DNA of 64,000 bases from assembly GCF_964340395.1 (NCBI RefSeq), contig NC_135550.1, positions 13,918,408-13,982,407 of the forward strand, in the 5' to 3' direction. Shown one piece after another: positions 13,707 to 25,462 of this stretch. Below the pieces are notes generated by a model. It searched no databases. It saw only the letters and a list, made by a program, of their open reading frames with translations, and had not been told where the DNA came from. Position numbers and translations under genes: made by a program. How positions within the stretch are numbered: position 1 is the first letter of the stretch; each line of letters starts with the position of its first letter. The stretch is from Glandiceps talaboti. Taxonomy: Eukaryota; Hemichordata; Enteropneusta; Spengelidae.

Positions 13707-14150
13707 TATAAATACCGACAAACATGAGAGACAGGGTAATCACAAATCAACATCAACACGTTAACAATGTCTTTATGGAACAAGAATCACTACAACATGT
13801 TTTCCTTTAGGCCTAGTGCCGGTGAAATGATCACTAAATTACCTAGTCCTGCTTACATGACGGTGCACGAGTCTGTATTGCTGACTTGGGGGAGGGACAA
13901 TTGTCATAATCGAGTCCCGAATTCCTCCGTATGCAAGCAGGACTATAAATTACCATACCCACATACAGGAAAACATAATATTGTAATTCTTGTTGTATAA
14001 AAATGTTGTTGATATCGATTTGTAATTACCCTGTCGTTCATGTTTGTCAGTGTTGTTTATGGTATATTTTTGTTTGTTTGTTTGTTTGTTTGTTTGTTTG
14101 TTTGTTTGTTTGTTTGTTTTCGTAAGCATAACTAACTAAGTCTGCTGTGC
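13612..14150. mobile_element. foldback element with long inverted arms
   Basis: The left arm (about 13612-13760: CTAGTTAGTTATTTTTATG, ACAAAC repeats, an AAC microsatellite, then GACAAACATGAGAGACAGGG) is matched in reverse complement by the right arm (about 13995-14150: ACCCTGTCGTTCATGTTTGT, a TTTG array, then CATAACTAACTAAG). About 230 bp of loop lie between. The simple repeats inside the arms have diverged in length. No transposase is present. The 30920-31230 foldback has similar tips (AGTTAGTTTTGTTT). Confidence 0.7.
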
Positions 14151-14694
14151 TAGCGTGTACGTACTGTGGTTTGAAGAGACTCATATGTAAAACACGGTAA
14201 AGTGCTGTAAAATACGCAATATACGTACAGTGATGGGTACTAGTAGCCCTAGATTGTAGGATTTGATGGATGTCAGCATAACAACAAAAGAACTAGTCAT
14301 CGATTGCCGTAGAGGACCACACAATCATGAACTTGTCTAGCTCAGCTGTAAATATTCGTTCTGAGAACTTAGGAGCTCTGAAACAACTCCGGTCCCCCCC
14401 CCCCACACACACACACCTTTCCTTAATGCCAAGACTGTTATTTCTATATGTAAATAGGATAGGACTAAACCATGGAAGTGGGTGGTACTCCCATGACTAA
14501 ACTAAACTTCTTTTTGAAACCCTTCTGTTAGATATAGTTACTTTGTAATATGATCGTAAACCCTGAACAGTATTACAAATCACTTAATGTAGCTAAACAT
14601 ATATTAGGGCTGCTGAACACATAAATGGCACAATAAATCAAATCAAATTGGATTGGGTTTTTTTTGGTCCGCACACAAAAATCAGTGCGCCAAT

Positions 14695-14990
14695 GAAATG
14701 TATCTATTCATTTATTTATAAACCATCCAACAGGTATTCTTTATTTATTTATAAACCATCCAACAGGTATTGCCCGATAACAGGGGGGGGGGGGGTTCAG
14801 TGTTAGTGCAGGAGGAATCCGGAGTACCGTCCTGGGGAAAAACCTGCGTTGTTTGGTAGAGTCAAAGTGAACGACACCCTTCTTACTTGCGGTATGGAAA
14901 ATTTAATCAAACCCTGAATGGGTTCGAACCCCGACGGCAGTGGTAAGAGGCAAGTGGTTTTACCAAAACCATAATTCACAATTCAACCTG
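14695..14990. repeat. dispersed repeat with B-box-like palindrome and 37-bp duplication
   Basis: A TTTATTTATAAACCATCCAA block occurs twice (about 14709 and 14742). A G-run follows, then a segment with TTGTTTGGTAGAGTCAAAGT that is related to 26690-26750 (TTGTTTGGTAAAGTCAAACT). GGTTCGAACCC at 14931-14941 fits the polymerase III B-box on either strand. The second copy at 26640-26760 supports an interspersed repeat; its family is unknown. Confidence 0.45.
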
Positions 14991-17700
14991 TTACTCTACT
15001 ACTTATGGATACAATCGACACGTACAAAGTAATTATTGGTATTTTAACAATTTTCAGTGAATATGTTTTAGGTTGTCTAACTGAAAAAATAATATTCTAT
15101 TTATATTTAGCGCTGATTGTGAATAAAACGACACTGTACTGAAAGCTTAGTAATTTAGAAGCTTCAATGTAAATTCTTACATTCTAGCTTTAGTCTACAG
15201 TAGTTGTGTATATAAATTTGAAGTATTTCAAGCGAATCTTTTAACTTATTACATTGCAAAATTCACCAATGCTAACCAGACTGAACCATCGGCGGGTCAC
15301 CGCTTGATGCCCGTGGCTCAAGAAACGTTTTTAAAATCCTTAGACCTAATCTTGTCCACTTTAAAACTGCATAGATGCGTCATAAAAATAACGGCAATTT
15401 TTAATTTGCAATTCTTCGATGTTTTTCTTTAAATGGAAAAAAAATGTTAAAAATCAACTAGGGTGGTGCCGATGTCACAACATTCATTGATGTGATTAGT
15501 GTTTGTCATCACTGTGTGACGGTCGTGTTGACAGGCAGTGACCTGACCGTGTGAGCATGTGTGCTGCCCTCTATAGTCGAAGGTTAGATAAGCAGAGCAT
15601 TCGTATTGGCTGGTTTCTTGTTTGTCTCCCCACTAAGAGTGGAAACAGTTCACTCTAGGTTTCAGACCACTTTAAGAGGCCTGAGACTGGGTACTGTAAA
15701 TATTGATGACTCGTTGCTGATTTTCCCTGCATAAATTACCAGAATACTGACTTCCTCCTTCCCTACCGTAATTTCGGGGACATAAAACTATAATTATAAA
15801 GAAAAACTGTAACTGTTACAGTAGTAGTTGCTTTACTTGTGAACTCCCAAGGTTGAAAGTAGTGTGTGTGTGTGGGGGGGGGGGGGGCTTGATATGATGA
15901 CTGAAACTGCGAATTTAGATAAGATGTTCTTTTAAAGTAATATTTCTTTGGTAGGCCGTGTGAATTTTGATCAACATATATTGACTATACACATTTTAAC
16001 CATAGACAGTGTCCCCTCCTCTCTGTAGTATGAACACTACAGTACCGTAGCCTCTCCAATCAGTAGCAATCAAGGTGATAATTGTCTTTCTCCCAAAACA
16101 AGATGGATGGTGTCTGGCTAAGTACCTCCCTGTATAGGTTAGAGCTAATTAGAGACATCTCCGTATGCGTGTGAAATCCACATCCTGTCGAAAGTAATCT
16201 CATTCAGAGTATTATTGTATTAGGCTAACACTGTTATTTTAATGTATCATATTGTACCACATAATTTTATATCTCCACTTTAGTGTAGGTGACAGAAGTG
16301 GTGGCTAAAATAATGCTTGAGTTTCATTTGGCGGGGCTTAACATTTTTTGAGAAGAGAGGGTGAGAGGAGCTACAACATTTGTTTATCCGTAAATTGTGT
16401 ACATTTCCTAACTGTAGCTATGCAGACAAATTACAAGATAGATAGTATCAAGATGACTGAATAAGTTCTATCTAAACTCGACCTGAAATATTTTGCTATC
16501 ATTATATATGGTTTGTTTTATCCTTGTCAAGCATTGTGAAAAAATAAAATTCTACCTACCTACCCAATATTATGGGTTAGGTTGCCCGTTGACCAACTTT
16601 TTAATTTTTTCTAGCCTTACATATTTAATTGCATATGCTAAAATAGATATTATGTAAATTATATGCAAATTTATGTAAATTAGTCATTTTTCTAAATTTT
16701 AAATGAATGATTGCACCAAGACAAAGTAATATTTTTACCATCTTACAAAAATACAATTCTGATGAGATAGGTACCTCTTCTGTCACATTTCCCATTGGAA
16801 AGCTTGTTTTCTAAAACAATGGTAAGATTGTCTTTGTAGTACATGAATGTATGTAATATATGACAGATGACACAGAGACTGCACAAATGAGAGTCGATAA
16901 AAACCTTAGATATAAATTATTTATGACTTTTAATCAACCAGAATCCTTCAACCCTGACAACAGTTGTCAAATTTCTTTCTTAGAAGCACCTGCAGATAAG
17001 ATATGAATAAACCGCCATAAAAAAACTATGACAGTGAATAACTAGTCGTCATGGATAAAGATATGTGACAAAACATTGAGATTTTGCAACGATGTCTACA
17101 TGTATATATGGGGTATTTAATTTTAATTTTAATATTCTACATGGTATTGTGCAATTTGAAAACTAATGTAAAAATGTAACATTTATATGTACCTGTCACT
17201 GTCAAGTTCATGTTCTATGATTCGCTAGAACAAGTGATGATTTTATCACTTTATCAGGAGTACTGAAGTCTGGCAATGCAAATGAAGTAAGCACTGACAC
17301 CAAAAGTCACTTTAACTTATATTCAAACATACTAATGAAATATTTTCACATTGAATTTTATCTCAGAATAAAATGCTGGACAGATACAGTTAGCAGCCAT
17401 CTAAAACACATACAAAATCTGTTTAAAAGAGATCGAAACTGAACACTGAAATATATTTATAGACAGCCTTTTAAATATACTGTCTCACTATTTACTGACC
17501 TGGTGAGTCAAAATTAAAATTCTTACTGTAACAGTAAGTTTAAACTTTAAAACTAACTAAAAATATTCTGTCATATCAAAGGATTGAGATTATGTAAATT
17601 GATAAATATGACAGATTATGATGAAAATATATATGTATCTACTCAAGTAGATATCCAACCAAATTAACTGCAGCAAACTTTATGGATTCTAGTACTTTGG
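14991..17700. other. intergenic, no gene seen
   Basis: Only short chance ORFs and no splice-linked coding segments were recognised. It contains a G-run at 15875-15888 and otherwise unstructured AT-rich DNA between the FEZ 5' side and the 3' end of the nuclear receptor. Confidence 0.6.
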
Positions 17701-17739
17701 AAATCGATTGATAGAAAGATAGCTTGAGTTGTTGATTGC

Positions 17740-17806
17740 TTGATTGATCAATTGACTGATGATTGATTGATTGATTGATTGATAGAGAAAGAGATTGATT
17801 GATTGA

Positions 17807-17861
<55 letters not shown>

Positions 17862-18010
17862 GATTGATCAATTGATGATTGATTGCTTGATTGCTTGATT
17901 AATTGATTGGACGGCCTGACTGATTTGAGAGTTTGACAAAGTGATCAATTGATGATTGATTGATTGATATAGCTTGATTAATTGATTAATTGATTGATTG
18001 ATTGATACTG
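17740..18010 (+). repeat. (GATT)n tetranucleotide array with interruptions
   Basis: Long runs of TTGA/GATT units broken by short unique pieces. The minus-strand INQS-type reading frames here are by-products of the repeat. Confidence 0.9.
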
Positions 18011-18413
18011 AAAACAGTGCTGTAGCAAGTTCACATATAGTAAATAGACATATGAGTGAACACAGTGGATATTTCAAAGTTGCTATACAGGCATTGTAAT
18101 GGCTACTGAGAATTTCAGCAATGGTAATTTCAACAACACAGGGTCCTTGTTTTCTTTCTTCTGGAAACCCTTACCCACTACATGAATATGTAGTTTCAAT
18201 AAGTACTGAGGCAGTATCATGTTGGATACTTATACACTACATACATGTATAACCATTCGGGATAAAATTCCATGTTTTTTTCACCAAAATCAAAACTACG
18301 AAATATTAACATAATTGCTTTCAAAGAAACCTTGACAGTTTAAAAACTAGCAAATCAAATATCAGGTGATTTTATCACGAAGTCTTTGTAACACTATCAA
18401 AAATATATGATGG

Positions 18414-18860
18414 TACATTGCTCATATCATTTGACATAGTTGTCCATTGTTCATATCGTTTGACGTAGTTGTCCATTTCGTACATTGTTCATATCATTTG
18501 ACGTAGTTGTCCATTTCATACATTGTTCATATCGTTTGACATAGTCGTCAATTTCGTACATTGTTCATATCATTTGACGTAGTCGGTCATTTGGTATGTT
18601 GTTCATACCATTTGACATAGTCAGCCATTTCGTACATTGTTCATATCATTTGACATATTTGTCCATTTCATACATTGTTCATATCGTTTGACATAGTCGT
18701 CAATTTCGTACATTGTTCATATCATTTGACGTAGTCGGTCATTTGGTATGTTGTTCATACCATTTGACATAGTCAGCCATTTCGTACATTGTTCATATCA
18801 TTTGACATATTTGTCCATTTCATACATTGTTCATATCGTTTGACATATTTGTCCATTGTT
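18414..18860 (+). repeat. 38-bp minisatellite with a 152-bp higher-order unit
   Basis: About twelve tandem copies of a 38-bp unit beginning TACATTGTTCATATCATTTG. Variant monomers recur in the same order: the four-monomer block 18509-18660 is repeated as 18661-18812 (152 bp = 4 x 38) with no difference that I could see. This is a small higher-order repeat. Confidence 0.9.
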
Positions 18861-18933
18861 CTATGACATGCTAACTAATTCTTACAAAACTGTGAAAAAG
18901 TTATTATCCTACCACTAAAATCAATCCAACCAG

Positions 18934-19000
18934 AATGTATGTATGTATGTATGTATGTATGTATGTATGTATGTATGTATGTATGTATGTATGTATGTAC
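18934..19000 (+). repeat. (GTAT)n microsatellite
   Basis: About 16 perfect copies of a GTAT/ATGT tetranucleotide. Confidence 0.95.
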
Positions 19001-19607
19001 CAATGATTACTTGCATCAGTGCAAACATACCAAATATACCAAAAACATTATTGCATACCTGTAAACAAATGAATGCCCAATGTTTCATGTATATGAAATA
19101 TCACGTAAACACATGCAGTTATATTGTTGTGGAATTTATTGTGTCGGTGAACTTCAAATAAATGATGTAATTATCCCATGGTGCATGAGAAACAGTGTTG
19201 GTAATTATGCTTGCTGATGCTGTATTTTCTGTTGTCACTTGCTTTGCTCATGCATGATACGGTATGGCCGCAGAAAACATCACACAAACATATTGAAAGT
19301 AAGTAATTTTTTTTGCGAGGCCCAGAAGGAACCAAACAGACCATACTAAAGTTTTCTAGATTTAATATCTCATTCCTGAAACACTTTCATAATATTTTCA
19401 ATATCATCTTTAGAATCTATGATTTAAAATATATTTCTCTAGGTATTTAATACCAACAACAGAATCAATAAATACACCAATTTTATATCTCATACAGTAA
19501 CAGCTTTGTCAGTAAGTTTGACTCACACAAAGACAAAATGAAAAAATTGAAAATGAAATAATGTGAAATTCTAGACTTTGTAGCCTTTTCCTAATTCTTG
19601 TTGATGA

Positions 19608-19810
19608 CTAGATGTCGTCATTTTCAGTATCACTTTCTTCATCGTCTGTATACATGATTTCATTCCACAGTTGAGGATACTCTAAGTTTGGCATTTCACA
19701 CCGAAGACGGAGAACACATGCGTGATGGATGCCAGCAAATCGACGTAGTTGTGGGATCATCAATAAGACCATACCAAATCTATCGTACCCTACTCTCCCA
19801 ACTCCTTTCC
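19608..19810 (-). CDS. 2DBD-NR: 2DBD-NR exon 9: LBD helices 10-12, stop
   Basis: Acceptor ATTACAG before GGAAAGG; codes residues 624-690. [13 protein letters not shown] looks like LBD helices 10/11. The AF-2 helix is LWNEIM, which fits the hydrophobic-hydrophobic-x-Glu-hydrophobic-hydrophobic coactivator-binding core. A 14-residue tail after it holds eight Asp/Glu. Stop at 19608-19610. Confidence 0.9.
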
Positions 19811-22800
19811 CTGTAATGTAAAGATGAAAAAAAGATGTCATTGTTTCAACTATGATGAAACACTTTGAGTCATGGTATTATAATGCTATTTACTTTTCCG
19901 TCAACCCTAGGTTCTCATGTGGTTGCTATACACAGAGTTATTGTTGCTAGGGATTTTTCTTATAAATTTTGAATGCTTGTTTCATAACCTATTTATCTTT
20001 GTGTTTGTGCAAGTCACTGCGGTTAAAGCCCTGATTGGATTTGTCAAATGTGCTACCCAACTAAGTTAGAGTTGACTAACAGCATCTTGTGTACTATGCA
20101 CTTGAAAACAAATGTTTAAAACTGTTACTGTAACTGCTTTTTTACCACATGGAATTGTGCAAATTGCTTACCATAACAATAGGTTTCCATTGCTGAACAG
20201 ATGTTACCTTGAAGTCTATCAATGGCTGTAAGATCTTTTAGACCTGGCCAATCTGTACAAGAGATACAATTAATATATGGAACAATCAAAACAGAATTTG
20301 AATTTGATATTGCAAGATGGTAGGATAATATAATTATACAGTTGAAATTCTTACGACTACATCATGTACATGACTGTTCATAAATATAACAATAAGAAGT
20401 ACTTTGTGTTTTACTGTACTTTACAACCCATAACACCAGAGTAAAGTGTTTGCTGTATGTACCACAATCGTTTATAGCATCCATATCAAATGTAACAGTA
20501 TACTGCTAATTGACCACACTGGAAAAGCCACATGCTAGGTTTGTAAATAAACCAATTGAAACAGTATACTTTTACACTTGATGTGAATGCTATAAATGAA
20601 TGTAGCACTGTGATAGAGAAAGTGCTTTACTTCAATGTTGCTCTTTGTAATAGAGTCTTCTCAGTTATGAAGAAGTATTGTTAAACTTGTCAAATTTGTG
20701 ACAAAATTTACACTTACCTTCTTTTGTCTCATTTATTGCCATCACTGCATACCATCACTAATAATGCAGTACAGGGTTTACCCAAGTCAAAAGAAATGGC
20801 TTGAATTTCGGATTAGTTTTGACCCTGAACTATGTAGATTCAAACTGATGAAAATAATTACTATAAAAACAATTGCAGAGAACACAAAATAAAAGCCTAT
20901 ATCTTACCTACAGCTATCAACTGCAGAGCACATAACAAGGCAGTTTCTGTAGTATCCAGTCTCAGAGGTGATAACGCTTTACCAAATATTTGTAGCTGTG
21001 AACTAAGTACTGCAAACTGGGGGAAAAGTTGTATCACTTTCTGCCTCTCTTCTTCAGTCATGGTGAAATAGTTGTAGGTCTTCTCTCTCTCGTTGAAATC
21101 TTTGGCAAGGATAGTGACTACGATTTGAAAGACTGCATTCTGAACCATGCAGATCTGATCATCGATTGGTAAGGAACGGAATCCTGCCACAAACAAGAAT
21201 AATACAAGGGAATATAATGAGTATGAAATATAATAAGCAATGTATTTCATGTGTGTTTGTTGTACGATTTTTGGACACAGGAACTTTTGGAAGTATAATT
21301 ACACAGAATTACTGTCCAATTTGGCTTGACCTCCATACCCCTTCACTGAAAATGATTAGCCAGAAGTTACGATGCTTATGGTATATTCTGTTCAATCTCT
21401 CATATCATAGGATTACAAATAGCTGTGTTTTGAAAATCTAAACACATAATTGCCCAATCAGCTTCTTGTCACCATGGAGTATATTCAAATATATGCAGAT
21501 GAGACACATGCAAATGCAGTGAATGTAGATTAACATGTGCAGTTGAAATGTGTGTTAATCTGCATACACTTCATTTGCATGTGTCTCATCTGCATACATT
21601 TGAATATACTCCATGGTGATGACAAGCTGATTGGGCAATTATGCATTGAGATTTTCAAACAGTATTGACAGCATTTTGCAATTCTAGTTACAAGCCTACA
21701 GTTTGAGAGATTGAAGGGAATATACCGTAAGTACCGTAAACAGGCTAGAAAATGATAGAAACTCTAACAAAATCTAACAAATTACAAAATCTTACGAGAA
21801 ATGAATATTCATGAACTCTAGGTTCAACGTATCAAATGAAAATTTCTCAGTACTCACAGAAGGTAACAAAATTTCTTGGAAGCGAGTCCCAAATTTTCAC
21901 TGACGTCTCATCAGCATTGTCAGAGGGGTTAAAATGTGACAAAATCTTACAACTGTCAGTGGAATTTGAATAAAAAATGCAAAAAAAATAAAAAAATTAG
22001 ATAAAAGACACATTTATTTGCTGAAACATGAGACATTCACTTGATATATATATTCCCTTCCAAACTTAACAGCTGTAAAGTACAGATCTCAGTTCCTTAC
22101 CAGGTATTTTCTTAGCAAATTTTAGAACACAATGTACATGCTTAGAGAACAGATTCATCATTTTCTCCCAGAGATTCTCAGTTGTGATGGATCCCTCGTC
22201 TAGCCTTGGTATTGTTGGAGACTGAAACATAAATAACACAAACTATCAAAAAAATTCCAATAGTATATACCACCACAAATAGACTAGGTTCAAACACATG
22301 CAAAGAAAATGTGTCGGGTTCATACTCTGGTTGCGCTAAAGTCACGACAACTCTCACATCTACATCACTGGTTCTGCAGTGTACAAAATGAGTACAAATG
22401 TACCAAATTTTTTATTACTTTCTCAATTTTTCATAATTATGCTTGACAAAATATCATAATTCTAATATTCTTCAATATTTGTCTTTGTTCAATTGGAAAA
22501 TATGTGTGATCTAAGAGGTTTGTCACTATACTCGTCTATAGATTCTGAGTGACAAGGCCCCTTAGGTCACTTGCATTTCCTTTGCTTAACAAAGAAAACT
22601 ATTCAGGACTGATATGCAACCGATTCTATTTATTGGATTTATCCACGAACTAAGGGGGCAGTGATGGAAAAAGGAAAACCTGATATAATCACAGCCATAA
22701 GTCAAAAGTTATTTTCAGTCAAAAAAATGCTGTATTTTTAGTTTTAAAGACATGAACATCCTCTAAAGTCGTTTGGTTACTCTATGAAAGGAAATTTTTT

Positions 22801-25397
22801 TCAAAAATTTTGAATTATAGCAAAACTGAGTAAAATTATTGACTGTTCTTGTCAAACTACGAGGAATAAACCATTAATAAATCCAAATGTTAGAAATTAC
22901 TAGGACTTACTTCAAATCTTATGGTTTCCAAGTCGTTAGCAGCAGCCATTATAGTCTCAATGAATGTTGATAACTCAGAGTCACTCATGAGAAATTCATG
23001 CTCCAAACTAGCACCTTTCTTTTCAGAAATTTCACTAGATTGTGGTACTGAAACAAAGGCCATTGAAGTGTGTGATAAATGTTCTATCATGTGAGATACT
23101 TCTTCCTCAACCTGACTCTGGCATGGACTTGAGTGACTTGGTAGGTTTTGGCATGGACCTGGGTGACTTGGTAGGTTTTGGTACGGCATAGAGTAATTTG
23201 CAGGATCAACTTGTTGTTGGTAAGTTGAGGAATCTAATTCGCCCTGAAATCTTTGCTGATGTATTTCATAATCTATACACTGCATTTGTTCTGATTCATT
23301 GCCTCTAGTTGAAACTTGGGATTGAATCACATTTTGCAGACTACAATAACTTTCTTCGGCGGGAAATTCCTGTTTGATAGATATCTCAAAGTTATCCCCA
23401 GCTTGATATGTGTTGATTTTTCGGTGGGTTGAAAGAAATGGTTCAGGTATTACATTGACTGCTGGGAGAGTTGAAGACACTGTCTGATTTGTGGCTTTAA
23501 CGGCTTGACTAGATCCTTTGACTGGGTCAGAACCAGGAAAACAGTCAGTTCTGTCTAGCACTGTGGAATGTTTGGGCTTTACTGAATCATCATATTCTGG
23601 TGTGACTTCTGATTTTATGACATCTTTTTTCACTTTACTTGACTGCATAAAGGAGAAGTTACCACCAAGAATCTGTTGTTTGACATGGTTTGGTTGCCGT
23701 CCTATTCTGCTACCTGCAATGAAACACAATATTGTTTTTATTTATGTCACACAAATCTTCACAAAGAAGTTATTTCTTCATGAATTTGGATGAGCGTGAA
23801 CTGACGATGACTTTCACAGTGGCATTCATAACAATGATGTCATTGAACTCAATGTAATGCTAAACAACTGGAATAAAATTTTACAAAAGTGAATGATCAC
23901 ACTGGAAATAAAATTTTTCCCTTACATGATTATTAGACATTCTTCACTGTACAGATACAATGGCATGCTAATATAATCATTAAAAGTACCTATTCCAACT
24001 TACCTTCCACTGACATCCCAACTTTTAAGCATTTACTAAATCTGCAGTGTCTACATGTATTCCGAGTTGTACAGTTTATTTGGCAATCTTTATTCCGAGG
24101 ACAAACATATCGATCACTGTCTCTTTCCTTTATTGTCCTCCTGAAAAATCCCTGGAAAAAGTGAAAATGTATGGATTTAGTAATTGTGTTGAAATCCTTG
24201 GAAATTGTGAAAATGCATGCATTTCAAAAATCCCTGGAAACTGAAAATGCATGGGTATAGAAATTACATTGAAATTCCCTGAAATAATGAAAATGGATTC
24301 AATAATTGCAGTGCAATTGCAACTACTTGGATTTCTGAAATAATCTTTTACACATATTTTGTTCATGAATTCTGTGGCCACAACCAAATTTTAGCCCTCA
24401 CTTTGCCAAAGGGAGCCCTCTTGTGATCCTTACATGCAAAATGGCTGCACCTTCAGTAACCAGAATATGGTGTACTGATGATTCATTTGGCCATGTTGGG
24501 CTGTATAGGATTTCATGAACATGAACATAGTCAATAAATAATTATTACCTTGCATCCTTCACAGGTTATAGCACCGAAATGAAAGCCTGAAGACTCAGCT
24601 CCACATACTTGACAGGGAATCTGTGCGAACGTTGCTTGTGATGATTTACTAGTTGCAGTCCGACTACCTATATCAACAAACCACACCAGATATAAACCGA
24701 ATGCCTTCTGTAAGACCTTTCAATTAGTTCCTTCACCCATTACCAGATTGTGTAATTCTTAGTTACCATACATGGTATATCAATTAATTTGTCAATTTCA
24801 TTAATTATGCAAACGACAAACTCATTAAAAATAAAAACTACAACAACCGGCCATAGAGGACACATGTACCTTGCTATCATCAGTGTATATGTCAAACTAT
24901 ATGAAACTGTCAGTTTGCCTTCTCCAGATATTGCCAAATTACCGAAAATCATTCATTATGCAAATGACTCAATATAATTAAAAAGTATATCAACACACCA
25001 TATAGGACACATGCATGTTGTTATCATAACTGAATGTACCAAATTATTTTTAATTTGAAGCTTGTATTCTTAAGATAAATGCCTAATGTCCAAAAATCAT
25101 AAATTATGCAAATGAATGCATTGATAGGATATATAGGACAAGTGCCTGTTGTTGTCATCAATGTATGTACCAAATTACATCAAATTTTAAGCTTCCATTC
25201 TCCATTTCAGATAATGAAATTAGAAGCATGTACTTTAAGATATTGCTCATTAATATTCAAGGGGTGTTTACCAAAACTTAATCACTCATAGCCATTACCC
25301 TAAAGGAGAGTTCCAAAATTAGTTTGAATAAAACCAGACATTTTTGAGAAAATAATGACACAGACAGACAGACAGACATACATACAGACAGACAGGC

Positions 25398-25462
<65 letters not shown>

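Noticed and set aside
13767-14000. 77-codon plus-strand ORF beside FEZ
   Set aside because: It lies in the loop of a foldback element and has no domain or splice support.
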